The notes beneath the pieces are model-generated. The model worked only from the letters and a program-made list of their open reading frames with translations, searched no databases and was not told where the DNA came from. DNA of 54,929 nucleotides from Tritrichomonas foetus (lineage: Eukaryota > Parabasalia > Tritrichomonadida > Tritrichomonadidae): assembly GCA_001839685.1 (NCBI GenBank), contig MLAK01000632.1:33502-88430 (forward strand). The letters are read 5' to 3'. Each line of letters starts with the position of its first letter. Position 1 is the first letter of the stretch. This document shows positions 18,034 to 29,009 of this stretch, piece by piece. Both the position numbers and the translations under genes were made by a program.

Positions 18034-21000
18034 TTATACAAAAGAAAAAGATGTAAATTGTTGGAGAAATGTCAATATCGATTGTAATTGTAGAATGATA
18101 TCATGTGAATTTTTAGAATTCAATTTTACTGAAAGTTCATCAAAAAGCTTATTTAATAAAACTCTTTTCTGTTCAAAAATTTTCTCATAAATTTTTTCTT
18201 TGACGAGTTCAATTGATGAAATTTTAAGGAAAATCATTGTTTTTATAGAAAAAACAATATTTGAGTTGATCTTGGACGTGTCATGTAGAATAATTTGCCA
18301 CAAAATGAAAAAAATTGTGGAAAAGTCGGAAAAATAATCTTGAATAGGATTTTGGCCATGAAGTCTATCAATCGAATTTTGAAGAATATTAGCTACAATA
18401 TCTATTGCCATATTTTGGATTTCTTCATGTGGCTGCAATAGACACTTTTCAGTGTATAATAAAATTGTGTCGATTAAGTTGAAGTCAATTGAAAAAAGTA
18501 TTTCAAAATGATAAAAAACTAAATCTCGAAAAAGATGAATGACAGAACTTAAAACCGAAGGATACTGTATAATAGTTTCAATATGTAATGCTTTAAAAGT
18601 ATCAGTTAATATTTTTAGTGTGTTTTCGAAAACCAAATCATTGTAAATTTTAAAAGCACCGAAAGGAACATAGCCACCACTCACTAAATTCTGTAAAATT
18701 ACAAACGAGTATTTAATTCCTTTATAATGATGATGGTTTAAACCATTAGAATCTATATCATGTATACTTTCATTTTGAGGGTAATTTATATTCACATCAT
18801 TTGGTTCGTTTGCTTCTTCATTTGGTGATTCATTTGATTGTTTATTATTAATGATGGTTAGAATATATGAAAGATATGAATTTGTTACATTCGTTGCCAT
18901 TTTAAAAAGTAATAGTCCATTGCGTGATGATGAATGAAATATTACTCTTTTCGGTGGTATACAAAGTACAATTGATTTCCACATTTTCAATATTGAATTC
19001 ATAAAAATTATCTGATATTCGCTACATATGCTGCTATGTGATATTTCCCCACATTTGTCGAAAAGAAAATTTACGAAAATTTCTGAATGACCAGCAATAA
19101 ACCAATCAAACATTAAATTATATGTTATATTATCTTTGGCCTCATTGAATATTCCACATATATCAATTGCCAAAAAACATATTTCTTCGAGTTGCATTTC
19201 TTTTTGATATCAAAAAAAAAAAAATTGCAAAATTGTGATTAAATAACTATTATCAACTTTATGATTTTGAAAAATAATTTTGACTAAAATTGAGAAGAAT
19301 TTTGAACGAAGAGAAATAAATTTCAATTCATTCATAAATGGTAAATTATTTCTAATTGTTTCATCTAGAAGATTAGCAAATGATTCACTTGATGGCAATA
19401 TTTTATTATCATTGTAAAGTATTGAAAGAGTTGTATTTAGTAAAATATAAAATTTCGAAAAATATTTTAATGTAACAATTAATCTATCAAAGAAAAAAGT
19501 TTGGCATTCAGTAAAGGATGAAAGTGATCGTTTGTTTTTCAGCTGCTGAAAAAGTTGTCGTGATAATTGAGTTTTTAATGATGCACAACCAAACAAAGTA
19601 TTTTTAAATTGTGAAATAAATAGTAAAATACACATTTCTATCCTTGGAAATAAAAACCCTTTTGAAGCCCAGTCAACTGAACATTTCATGAGATTAACCA
19701 TAAATGAAAAAAAAGATGGATGATATTTTATATTTGGATCATTTTGAACTCCTGATGTTTTTATTAAAACAACGCATGATGCAATTTGCATAAAAACGCA
19801 TAATTGTCTCTCTAAAGCGCCTATTTGAAATACTTCTTCAGAAAAAGTTTCCTGTTGTAAATTATTGATATTGTCTTCAAGTTCTTTTTGCTTGTTTAGA
19901 AGTCCCGTGAAGATCTGTTGACAAATTAAATTTGGATTCATCATTATAAAATTTTGAATTGGAAATATATATTGACATATTTTTGCTTCCATAAAATTAA
20001 TTATTGCATTATCTGTGTCAGAACCAGGAATTGTAACCATATTCAATAAAGAGCTAATATAAGAAAAACAAATTTGTGGGGAAATATTTGCAAGAATTCT
20101 TTTTGGTTCTACATTTGGACCATCATTTCTAAGGGCTATTTCAAGTTTAGACCAAAATTGAATAAGATGAAAAACGTTTTCAAATGAATGATTGTTTGAT
20201 TCCAGCATATAAATTGTAAAATAAACTAAAACTTGAATGAACCTTTTAAATTCTTTAATCTGTTGAATAGTAAAAAAATTCATTCTAGTTGCTATATTTG
20301 AAAGAATCAATGAAAGGGTATTTATAGTAAATTCATCATTCAGTCCAATTTTCGATTGGATTACGTGTAAAACACAATTACAAATTTGATTAATCATAAC
20401 AGTAATTGGTGTTTCATTCAAATTTCTTAATTCATTACAATTATATGATTGTGTCGTATGAAATGGCTTATTTTTTCGAGTGCGTAGTGGTTGATCAAAA
20501 GTGTCAGCAGTTTCTGTAATAGATAGAATGCATTTTAACGCAGCTGGAATTGTGAAAATTTCGAATATTTCAAAAAAAAATTCAATTAAATAAAAAAAAA
20601 TTAATAAATCATTAAAATCATAAGTTATCAATGCACAGTAAGGTGATTTTGAAAAAAAAATCATATTTTCATTTCTATCTAAAATGCACTTATTTATTAA
20701 ATTTAAAGACATTTCTAGAATATAGCGATATTGTGGAAGAGTTGTATTTTTCATTTTCTTTGCAACACTAAAAGAAAGAGAGAAAATTGTTGATAAACAC
20801 TTTTTTGAAAAAATTTCGATGATTTTTGGATTTGTGGAAGTGAGAAAAGTATCATGAAGTGAGTCTAATAAGAAAAGTCCAACAGACCATTGATTTGGAG
20901 AGTTATCAAAAAGCTCAATTATGCTTCCCCATTCTTCCATACATTCTTCATGGTTAGAATCCCAGAAATAATGTAATATAATTGCATTCAATTTTGATAG

Positions 21001-21315
21001 GTTGATGAAAACGTTTCTGTCGAAATTTGAAGATAATTCAAGAAGGTAATTAATTGACCATTGTGATAGTTGAAGTGCAAGCGAAATATTCCAATTGGGT
21101 AAAAAATTTTGGGCAATTTTACACAATGTATTTGATGCAAAAAACCGGCAGGCATCACTACTTTCGATATCGTTTAAAATTTCTTGGCACTTTGGAATAT
21201 TTTCCGGATTCGATTGAAAATTTGCCAAAATTTCTAAGTAATGGGGGTCTGAATTTCCATTACTATAAACCTCATCAACAGCCATTAATATTGATATCGG
21301 TTCGAGTCCATTCAT
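18034..21315 (-). CDS. XPO7: Exportin-7-like nuclear export receptor, split by an artefactual stop
   Basis: The two parts, 21315-19210 and 19197-18034, are in the same phase and form one protein of about 1,093 codons, matching human exportin-7 (1,087 residues). Diagnostic stretches in the second part correspond to exportin-7: a SS-x-NG-LLF segment (SSSRNGLLLFK) and SGGYVPFGAFKIYND against SGSYVNFGVFRLYGDD. Exportin-7 is a karyopherin-beta of HEAT repeats that carries cargo with RanGTP through nuclear pores. The TGA separating the parts lies at 19210-19212, and its first base comes from the phased A block beginning at 19212. Further blocks at 20592-20600 and 20652-20660 appear as Phe runs. The A9 at 20572-20580 is off-phase and may be natural. 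Start: ATG 21315, six bases behind TCACTGAA. Confidence 0.85.
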
Positions 21316-21323
21316 TTCAGTGA
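21316..21323 (-). promoter_or_regulatory. Initiator-like TCACTGAA before exportin-7
   Basis: Minus-strand TCACTGAA directly precedes ATG 21315; putative +1 at 21321, leader 6 nt. Confidence 0.45.
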
Positions 21324-21654
21324 GTCTCTGTCAGAAACGTGAACTTGATTCAACCTCGAGATGACTTGTGATATGATATTTTCTATATCGTATTAAACTT
21401 TTTTAGATTATATTTGGTCAAAATGAAGTTTTTTAAACGTTCATCATTGAATTTTCGATAATTCGTTTCCATGCTTTATCTTACTATTAAATATTCAAAA
21501 TATTTAATTGTGTAGATATTTACATTTAAATCTATCGACAATATATTACTACATAATTAAATATTGATTTCTTTGGTATTTGTTGAAATAACTGTATTTC
21601 AAATACATTAAGGATTTTTGCCAATTTACACCATCAGAAAATAGCTTAGTTTTT
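21324..21654. other. Divergent intergenic region
   Basis: About 330 nt of AT-rich DNA between exportin-7 and the glycosyltransferase-like gene, which must hold both upstream regions. No motif beyond the initiators at its ends. Confidence 0.4.
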
Positions 21655-21663
21655 TCATCCAAA
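21655..21663 (+). promoter_or_regulatory. Initiator-like TCATCCAAA
   Basis: TCATCCAAA directly precedes ATG 21664; putative +1 at 21657, leader 7 nt. The same TCATCCAAAA precedes the RRM gene at 42859, on the other strand and 21 kb away. Confidence 0.5.
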
Positions 21664-22719
21664 ATGCTGGAACGAAAAAATTCACGAAATTCTCGAAATT
21701 TAACACTAATATCATTTGCTTTTTTATTATTCGCAATATCAATGATCTATTTTACCAATCCGTTCGAAGTTTCAGACGTTATTCCAGAAAATGCAAATCC
21801 AGACATATCTGCCAACCAATACAGAGAACCCGACCTGCCTCCAAGAAAGGCAACAAACGGTGACCCCAATAACAAAATTTATATTGCGATTATCGATTCC
21901 GAATATAAACCATCCGATATTCAATGCCAATTAAAAGACGCGTGGATCAAAGATATCGATCAATACAATTTTATAGACGGAGTTGAATTTTATTCCAACG
22001 TTTCTTTCCAAAATGAGAAATGTGATATACAATCCATTTCATTTCCTCAACCGCCATCTCGTTTCAACATGAAACATAACCCCTCATGTATGATTATGAA
22101 AAATATGCTTAAAATTTTCCTAGAAAGAAGTGATGCTGGCTGGCTTCTATACGTCACAGATTCTGCTTTCGTTAATCTCAAAAATTTACAAAAACTTATT
22201 CATTCTCTATATTGTAATGATCCCATTAACCAACCACGCATTTCTGGTCATTGCATTGAAGTTCGAGATTATTTCCAAATCTTCGTCAAGAATTCAGGCG
22301 CTTTAATTTCGAGAAAAACAGCACTTTTATTAAGCCAAACTGAAAAAATATGGAATATTTCTTGTGAAATTGAAATTGATGGTTCTGAGGCTGTTGCTCA
22401 TTCACTTGATGTAAATAAAATGTATGCAATTCGAAATCACAACCAAAGATTTCTGGGACACCCTTTCACTCAGGAAAAGTTTTATGACATTTTATTAAAT
22501 AAAAAGTTTTCCGAACTGGAAAAATGTCCACTGAAGTATGAAAGTAAAAGAGTGTGCTCTCCAACTACTCAGCCTATAAATGAACTTGCTGTATGGTCAT
22601 CAGTTGGCGATTATATGAATAAATCATTCTTTATTCAAAATGCCAAAAGAATGCTTGAAGTTGACAGTAGTGTCTATTTTAAATATAATGGCTACCAATC
22701 TGAATTGTGTGTATTCTAA
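21664..22719 (+). CDS. Type II membrane protein, Fringe-like (GT31) glycosyltransferase candidate
   Basis: 351 residues. A basic N-terminus is followed by one membrane anchor (about residues 14-30, LTLISFAFLLFAISMIYF), a Pro-rich stem, and a luminal domain with several Cys and N-glycosylation sequons. The domain has the Fringe/C1GALT layout: W-L-x-x-V-T-D-S (about residues 159-166) where the DDD motif should be, then a G-x-L-I-S-R-K-x-A segment (about 218-226), then an acidic region and a DG-x-E-A-V-A-H motif (about 239-248). The aspartate triad is degenerate, so activity or family could differ. Predicted Golgi/ER location. The C-terminus carries Cys-Pro motifs. Fold assignment is inference. 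Confidence 0.5.
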   Translation: MLERKNSRNSRNLTLISFAFLLFAISMIYFTNPFEVSDVIPENANPDISANQYREPDLPPRKATNGDPNNKIYIAIIDSEYKPSDIQCQLKDAWIKDIDQYNFIDGVEFYSNVSFQNEKCDIQSISFPQPPSRFNMKHNPSCMIMKNMLKIFLERSDAGWLLYVTDSAFVNLKNLQKLIHSLYCNDPINQPRISGHCIEVRDYFQIFVKNSGALISRKTALLLSQTEKIWNISCEIEIDGSEAVAHSLDVNKMYAIRNHNQRFLGHPFTQEKFYDILLNKKFSELEKCPLKYESKRVCSPTTQPINELAVWSSVGDYMNKSFFIQNAKRMLEVDSSVYFKYNGYQSELCVF

Positions 22720-22960
22720 ATACGAAATTAAATATTAGTTCCTATCTATAAATATTATAAAAGCTATAATTGTGAGTATCTCTTTTAATTATTATCATTA
22801 TTTGTGATTGAAAAAAAAAAAAAAAATGATTCTCATGGTAATAATTAATTAAGACAAAAATGCCTTCTCAGAAAATAATCAATAAAAAGAAATAAAATAA
22901 ATAAATCTGGATTAAGAATATATAACATTTAAAAAAAAAATAGAAAAATACAAACAAATT

Positions 22961-24424
22961 TTAAATAATTGTATCAAAATTATTAGAATTAAAATAATGA
23001 AATGCTAACCCATTTGAATTAATTTTATCTGATGTTAGGTGATGGATATATACAAGTACAAAACAAATTAATAAATGGGTTGAAATGTATGAAATAAATG
23101 GAATAAGAGATCTTTCTAAAATTCCAAAAATTATAAAAAGGATTTGAGTTAAAAATGTAGTTACAACTGATAAAGAAATTAAAAACAAGTAAAAAGTATT
23201 TCGATTAGATTTGACATAAGTAGTTGTACATTTTTGAACAAAGATTGAAAAACAGATGACCAAAGCAAAAAACACATGATTTACAATATTCATAATGAAA
23301 TATGAATTTGAATTCATATGCGGTTCACGAATTCTTGAAGCAAAAGATTTACTTTCAGAATAATAATAATTCATAAAGAATAAAATCGCTAAAATCGCTT
23401 TAAAAAAATTCCATTTCTTTACAATCAAATAAAGCAATACAAATCGCTCAAAGGTCAAGAAAAACCCAAAACAAAAAATGAAATTCATTATAAAATTAGT
23501 ATTTTTTTTGAAATCATTCTTACTTTCAAAGAAAAAAAAATTTTCCAAATTTTTCATGTTTTCAATTTGATCGAAAGTTTTGTCATTTTCGAAAGTTTTA
23601 ATGTGATCAAAATTGGTTTCCCTTTCAATATTAGGTGGATTTTGATAATAGTATGTTTTTTCAACATTTTGGTGTGTATCGAAATTGTGTCCATGTTGAA
23701 AAATTCGGAATGGATTCATTGAAAAAAATGAAAGAAGTAATAAAATGAAAAAAATTGTTATTTTTTGATACATAAAAATATAAACAACTATAAAATACAA
23801 AGAACAAATTGTTAATGAATTAATAAACAACAAAAAGAAATTACAAGCATCAGGATTCAAATAAACCCATTGAAATCGAATTCCATTATACGAAAAAAAA
23901 TCGACTTTGAAATTTGCTGATAAAAGAAGTTTATCAAAATCTTGAATTTTTCTAAACAATAAAATCGATGAGTCACTAGCTCGAGATGGACCAAAATTGA
24001 AAGAAATTTTTTGATTGAATGTTTCGTTTTTGAAAATTGAGTTATTTTTGATGTATCTCACAAAAATTCGAAAATCAACTGGAATTTTATTTTCATTTTC
24101 TGCTGTCCGAAGAAGTTGCGCTTTCATAATTAGAAAATAATTGTTTTCAGTTAAGTCTTGAATGGCCATTCTAATATTTTGTGTTGATTTTGAATTCTGG
24201 AAAAAAAAGTCTTTTGAATCAACTGAAACAAGTAGCGGTCCGAAAAAAGTGACAACAATAAAAGAAATCTCGAAAATACAAAGAATCAGCAAAATTTTGG
24301 CCATCGAATTTGAATCTAAAATATCGATTAATTGAACTCGTGTCGGTTGTGTAGAAAAGTTTGGCGATTCTGCAGGATGTAATAAACCACTATTCCTAGT
24401 GGTCTGTGAGGAAAGTTTTTTCAT
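22961..24424 (-). CDS. TMEM181/Wntless-like seven-pass membrane protein
   Basis: 487 residues. Order of elements: cytoplasmic N-terminus, first membrane helix (about residues 43-66), a luminal beta-type domain, then about seven helices from residue 195 on. The WVYLNP motif at the end of the luminal domain, just before the helices, and LLLSFFSMNPF in the second helix correspond to the W-x-x-YNP and LLLLYNDPF signatures of TMEM181, a GOLD-domain seven-helix family related to Wntless. Such proteins act in membrane trafficking; role here unknown. An Asn/Asp/Glu-rich loop sits at about residues 243-290. A phased A block (23532-23540) gives FFFF in the loop end. A possible initiator (TCACAATTTTG) lies about 28 nt upstream. 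Confidence 0.5.
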   Translation of the reverse strand: MKKLSSQTTRNSGLLHPAESPNFSTQPTRVQLIDILDSNSMAKILLILCIFEISFIVVTFFGPLLVSVDSKDFFFQNSKSTQNIRMAIQDLTENNYFLIMKAQLLRTAENENKIPVDFRIFVRYIKNNSIFKNETFNQKISFNFGPSRASDSSILLFRKIQDFDKLLLSANFKVDFFSYNGIRFQWVYLNPDACNFFLLFINSLTICSLYFIVVYIFMYQKITIFFILLLLSFFSMNPFRIFQHGHNFDTHQNVEKTYYYQNPPNIERETNFDHIKTFENDKTFDQIENMKNLENFFFFESKNDFKKNTNFIMNFIFCFGFFLTFERFVLLYLIVKKWNFFKAILAILFFMNYYYSESKSFASRIREPHMNSNSYFIMNIVNHVFFALVICFSIFVQKCTTTYVKSNRNTFYLFLISLSVVTTFLTQILFIIFGILERSLIPFISYISTHLLICFVLVYIHHLTSDKINSNGLAFHYFNSNNFDTII

Positions 24425-24923
24425 TTATCATTCAAAATTGTGACATTTGATATGAAATCTGCCATCAAAATTTTTGAAAAGTAATCGAAATTGAATAAGA
24501 GTGATGCGAATATGTTTCCCCTTTAAACCATATCTATACTACTAGTATATTCTAAAAAAGCGGTTCATGATTCAAAAATTACTTTTTCGAGAAATATTTT
24601 TTCAATTAATTCTCAAATGATTCTTTATCTATCATTCAATACTTAATAAAAACCTTATACCTAGAGATCTTATGTGACTATAAAGCATTTCAAACAAAAA
24701 CAATCATCAAATAAAAGAAGTATGATATGAAACAAAAGGATTTACTTCAATTTTTAGTTCCACATAAAATAGAATTGAATTAAATTGATTTCTCTCCAGT
24801 CATTAAACTGAAAAATAAAAATGACTAAATGAATGTAATAGAAGAAATAAATAAAAGATATGGATTTGGAAATTTTTACAATTTATTCAAACAAATAAAA
24901 TGCATTATACAATATTCAATGTT
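24425..24923. other. Intergenic region between convergent/parallel minus genes
   Basis: About 500 nt, AT-rich. No supported gene, RNA or repeat. Confidence 0.45.
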
Positions 24924-27146
24924 TCATATGTGATCATTAATAATATTATAGAATCTATGAAACATTTCTTGGTATTTTTTATGAAGTTCATTTGCATAAA
25001 CAATATCATCTTCAGTGAAACCTTCCGTAATTTTTGGATAAAGCATCAATCTCACCAATTCCGTAAAATCTTCATCAGCAATTTTATCAAGCCAATCTTG
25101 ATATAATTTTTTAAGAATAACAACAGCAAACCACACAAAATAAAGTGGTGATTCATTACTATACTTTAGAATGGTTGATTCAACTATTTCTACAGGATTT
25201 TCAAAAATCGAAACAAACAAAGATGATGAAACATAAGCAAACCATTCAGCAGAATTGATTCTTGATCGTTTAAAACAAGCAAAAAGACTTCCAGGCTCAC
25301 TCCAAATGGTGTATTGAAATAGAAGGGATAATCCAACAAGAGTTTTTGAACCAACTATAAAAATTTCATTTGCTGTTGTCGGCGCTTTTGATTTTAGAAT
25401 TTCGAAATGTGTTGGTCGTTTTTCTAAGATTGAATTAATTGTTCGAATCATTTCAGAATATTCAGTTTCAAATCTAGGCAAGCTTAAAAATTCAGAAAAG
25501 TCATAAATAATGTCGGGTGTAGCTTCCCTAATTGCAATAGTATATAGGATCTTAATAATAAAATATTTCATTTCTTCTGTTGGATTCTCAATTTTTGAAA
25601 CAAAATCATGAAGAACTGCTGGCCATAAAGAAACTCTTAAGTAAGTTTCAATTTGTGCAACTGAAAACATGAGTGGATCAATTTCATCAATTTTTGAGGC
25701 GAAACTTAAAAAGTTATTACAAGATTTTGAAACTTCTTCATTAGATAAAAGTGAAGTTTCATTAGGAGAAAAAAGAACATTATATAAAGTTGTACGTGAT
25801 GATTTGTATGGTAAATAAAAAATTGTTTTATCTGTACATTTTTCAACTGATAATAAAAAGCGAACAGGATTTGCACAAAGTGCTGCAAAAATTCTTTCAG
25901 CTGCTTCTGATTCATTTTTTGCAAACATGCTATCAATTAAATTACTTTTGGATTGATTATAATCAGTATTATTTGAAATAGTTTGCATCATCTTTTGGAC
26001 AGAATCGAAGAGCTCTTCATGAAATGGAGCAGTTGTATTAAGCATGTAATTAATAATGAAGTCAGAAAAAACTAATACAGCTGTAGGCCCTTCATTTTCA
26101 TTCAAAAATGTTTTAGATAATAAATTTAAAATTTCGTCAATCACATTTTGAGGCAGGCGAGTAACCAACGTTCCAAATAGGAGTTTTGCTTCTTTCCTTG
26201 TTGATTTTGACCATTCATGAATAAAAGGAAGTGATGCTTCAAGTGCAGGAATTAATACATCAAACCCAAAAATTCCTCTAGATATTGATCTGCAAATTAA
26301 ACAAAGATGTGAATGCGATCCTTGTTTAAGAAGGTCAAGAGACGAATCTAAAACACGCTTTATTGCTTCCATTGGTAATGATTTTAAAATCCATTTAAAA
26401 GTTGGATCAAAATCCATCAAAAGAGAAAAATTCTTACTTTTTGGAATAGTTTCAATTAAACCATAAATTAATTCTTCAATATCATCATCCAATATATTCT
26501 GAATAAGTTCACAGATAGAATTCATTAATAAAGCAAGACAAGCAGCAAACTCAAAAGTGACTTCTTGGGAATTCCATACTTTTAATGCATCTTTTAATAC
26601 GTTAAAAAAATGTCTAGGATCAAATAATTGAGGGGCTGAGCGAAGTAAAGCATATGAAAATAATCTGGTGAAATGATCTGATGACATTGATGCTTTGAAA
26701 AGTGAAGTGTAATATAAAGTCAATTCTGGCGAAAATGTCAATTTTTCGGTAGGAATGCTTCGTAAAATATGCAATTCTTCAATACCCCATTTTTTGGAAT
26801 CGACGACATTACTGACTATTGCGACTGGATCAGAATGTTGTCCGCCTGTTCCTTGAGGAATCCATAGTTTTGCTTTTCGAATAGAATCAATAATCGATCG
26901 AAGCTGATTTGTTATTTGTGTTAGGAGCTGTGAATATGCTTCGCTGTGAACGAATGAAGTTTCTGTTAAGCGAGGAGTACTTGGAGCATTTGCAGGTAGT
27001 TCTGAAATGAATCTTTCGACGCGCGACCTCAATATTTTGGCTAAACCCGTTCGAAAAATATCAAGAAAATTAAGATCTTCGCCAATAATGCGGACAGCAA
27101 AGTGGAATAGCTCCAAATAATCGAGAAGGTCTTCACTATCTGCCAT
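24924..27146 (-). CDS. Large alpha-helical protein, HEAT/ARM-like, unknown
   Basis: 740 residues, helical throughout with recurring 40-residue Leu-rich spacing; no transmembrane segment and no catalytic motif. Comparable large helical proteins in trichomonads are often trafficking or nuclear transport scaffolds, but no signature decides. The start is fixed by TCA immediately before ATG (putative leader of one base). The divergent neighbour begins 181 nt away. No phased A block falls inside the frame, so the sequence is reliable. Confidence 0.75.
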   Translation of the reverse strand: MADSEDLLDYLELFHFAVRIIGEDLNFLDIFRTGLAKILRSRVERFISELPANAPSTPRLTETSFVHSEAYSQLLTQITNQLRSIIDSIRKAKLWIPQGTGGQHSDPVAIVSNVVDSKKWGIEELHILRSIPTEKLTFSPELTLYYTSLFKASMSSDHFTRLFSYALLRSAPQLFDPRHFFNVLKDALKVWNSQEVTFEFAACLALLMNSICELIQNILDDDIEELIYGLIETIPKSKNFSLLMDFDPTFKWILKSLPMEAIKRVLDSSLDLLKQGSHSHLCLICRSISRGIFGFDVLIPALEASLPFIHEWSKSTRKEAKLLFGTLVTRLPQNVIDEILNLLSKTFLNENEGPTAVLVFSDFIINYMLNTTAPFHEELFDSVQKMMQTISNNTDYNQSKSNLIDSMFAKNESEAAERIFAALCANPVRFLLSVEKCTDKTIFYLPYKSSRTTLYNVLFSPNETSLLSNEEVSKSCNNFLSFASKIDEIDPLMFSVAQIETYLRVSLWPAVLHDFVSKIENPTEEMKYFIIKILYTIAIREATPDIIYDFSEFLSLPRFETEYSEMIRTINSILEKRPTHFEILKSKAPTTANEIFIVGSKTLVGLSLLFQYTIWSEPGSLFACFKRSRINSAEWFAYVSSSLFVSIFENPVEIVESTILKYSNESPLYFVWFAVVILKKLYQDWLDKIADEDFTELVRLMLYPKITEGFTEDDIVYANELHKKYQEMFHRFYNIINDHI

Positions 27147-27149
27147 TGA
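27147..27149 (-). promoter_or_regulatory. Initiator-like TCA abutting ATG
   Basis: Minus-strand TCAATGGC: the putative +1 A (27147) is followed directly by the start codon, which would give a one-base leader. Confidence 0.3.
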
Positions 27150-27318
27150 AAGTTTCTTCGAAGATTTTTGGTTGAATTCCCTAAAATTGAATAAAAAACA
27201 GAAATTGAAAGATATTAATATACAAAAAACGAGAAAATTTATATGGTTGGCCGTTTAAGATTTCGTGACGATGGGTTTTAATTGAAAATCTTTGATGACT
27301 CAAACCGCTAAAAAGTAT

Positions 27319-27326
27319 TCAAACTG
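27319..27326 (+). promoter_or_regulatory. Initiator-like TCAAACTG
   Basis: TCAAACTG directly precedes ATG 27327, putative +1 at 27321. It favours this start over the in-frame ATG at 27357. Confidence 0.4.
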
Positions 27327-28706
27327 ATGTTGATTTTTGTGATTGAATTTTTGATAATGAATGCATCATACTTCACACAAAATCTTGAAGAATGGAATAA
27401 ATATGTTCCTTTTGTTCTATCAGACTTGATTGATGAACTAAAGAAAAGAAAGAGAAATAAAGACGAATTTGTGATCTCAAATTATTTTGAAAAAAAAAAA
27501 TCTTCAAAATTAACTGAGCATTCACTTCAACTCAAAAATGAACTCAATAAAGGGCCAGTTAGAAATTGGAAAATTTATAAAACAATTGATATTTTTTCCT
27601 GTTTCAAGTTTTATTTAGACACAATTTCCAAAAGAAAACCAATTTTTCAATACTTTGATACATATTATGATAAAATCTGTAACAACAATAGTATTAACTT
27701 AGATTTGTCAATTGATGAACTAAAATCAACTATTTTGGGATTGTATCCAAGTGTGAAATGGTCTATATTTGTTATCATGAAATATTTAAAGGAGATTCAA
27801 ACTGAATTAAATAGTATAGATGTACTTTATGAATATTTTAGGAAAAATCTATTTGGACATATCAGTTCTCATTCAAGACAATTAAGAAAAAATCACAAAA
27901 TCTTTTTCTCTTTTTTCCTTTCTAATCTTTATGAGATTTATGAAGCCAATAAGTCCAAGAATATTCTTCATGGTCAAAAAAGGGAGAAGTTTTTCAATAA
28001 TCAGACAAAACATGCTAAGCTTGAAGATCTTGGACAAATAATAAAATTTAGTAATAAATCAGTCGAGTTAAGAGGGAAATCAAGTGTAATTAAATCAAAA
28101 AGGCTTGATATTCCACATAAAAAAGAAGCATTTCCAAAAATTAAGGTTAGTATGAATATAAGCATTATCCCTAAAACAAATATTGCTGATACTAATGATT
28201 CATTTTCTGATAAAAAAAAATATGATTTTGATGAAAATATTGATCAGTTTGACTATTCACCTATCTCAATTAATTATGAAAGTAAGAACCCCATATTTAA
28301 TTTTGATAATTTAAACAAAATTAATTTTGTTCAATTAGAAATGACTGAAAACGAGACGAGTTCTATACAGAAAACTGATGAAAGAGAGAGTGCTTCAAGT
28401 TCAGATGCATCTTTTCTGGAGTTGAAAAGAATCTTGGATTTACCTAAAATATCTTTTCTGCCAGAATTTACTAAATTGACATCTGGGAAAGAAAACTATG
28501 AAAATTTGAGTCATTTGTTCGATGATGAAGAAAATGACAATTATTTCCAACAAAGTTCTTTTGTCATTTCATCATTACCTTCAAATAACAAAAATGTTGT
28601 TTCATCTAAAGCAGAGAATAGTGAGCAATATGATATTGACCAATCATCTGATTCTTTTGAATCATCATCATCAAAAACATCATCATCAGGATATAATAGC
28701 AGTTAA
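27327..28706 (+). CDS. Serine-rich protein with N-terminal helical domain (weak RhoGAP resemblance)
   Basis: 459 residues. The first about 210 are helical; residues 85-190 (a TIDIFSCFKFYLDTI segment followed by a LYPSVKWSIFVIMKYLKEI segment) recall the order of RhoGAP helices, but no arginine finger is evident, so this is only a suggestion. The rest is low complexity: Lys-rich, then Asp/Asn, then a Ser-rich C-terminus ending SSSSKTSSSGYNSS. Phased A blocks at 27490-27500 and 28212-28220 encode KKK. Codon use is like its neighbours. Possible start at 27357 instead. Confidence 0.7.
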   Translation: MLIFVIEFLIMNASYFTQNLEEWNKYVPFVLSDLIDELKKRKRNKDEFVISNYFEKKKSSKLTEHSLQLKNELNKGPVRNWKIYKTIDIFSCFKFYLDTISKRKPIFQYFDTYYDKICNNNSINLDLSIDELKSTILGLYPSVKWSIFVIMKYLKEIQTELNSIDVLYEYFRKNLFGHISSHSRQLRKNHKIFFSFFLSNLYEIYEANKSKNILHGQKREKFFNNQTKHAKLEDLGQIIKFSNKSVELRGKSSVIKSKRLDIPHKKEAFPKIKVSMNISIIPKTNIADTNDSFSDKKKYDFDENIDQFDYSPISINYESKNPIFNFDNLNKINFVQLEMTENETSSIQKTDERESASSSDASFLELKRILDLPKISFLPEFTKLTSGKENYENLSHLFDDEENDNYFQQSSFVISSLPSNNKNVVSSKAENSEQYDIDQSSDSFESSSSKTSSSGYNSS

Positions 28707-29009
28707 ATAGAAGGGAGATTGTAAGCGAGATGAAGATGAAAATATCAAGAGGAAAAAACAAATGTGTATTTTTCATACCAAAGTATTACGGATGAATCTG
28801 AACTAATCATATTATATTTCTAAGAATTATTGGCTGTTAATTAATGAATCTTGAATTGAGAAAGTTGGTTTCTGAAATGGTCAGAATAATTCAATTTATT
28901 TTACCCAACTTAGTAATCATAATTATTAAAAAAAAAAAAAAAATTGATTAAATATAATCCTAAAATTGTTTTAAATTTTCCCTTTTTTGATAAAAAAAAA
29001 GAAATTTAT
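28707..29009. other. Convergent 3' spacer
   Basis: About 300 nt between two convergent genes. Contains phased A blocks 28928-28943 and 28992-29000; nothing else seen. Confidence 0.4.

Noticed and set aside
20572..20580. A9 run off the grid
   Set aside because: Not counted with the phased blocks; could be a natural homopolymer, as could 31962-31974, 50882-50890 and 51042-51050.
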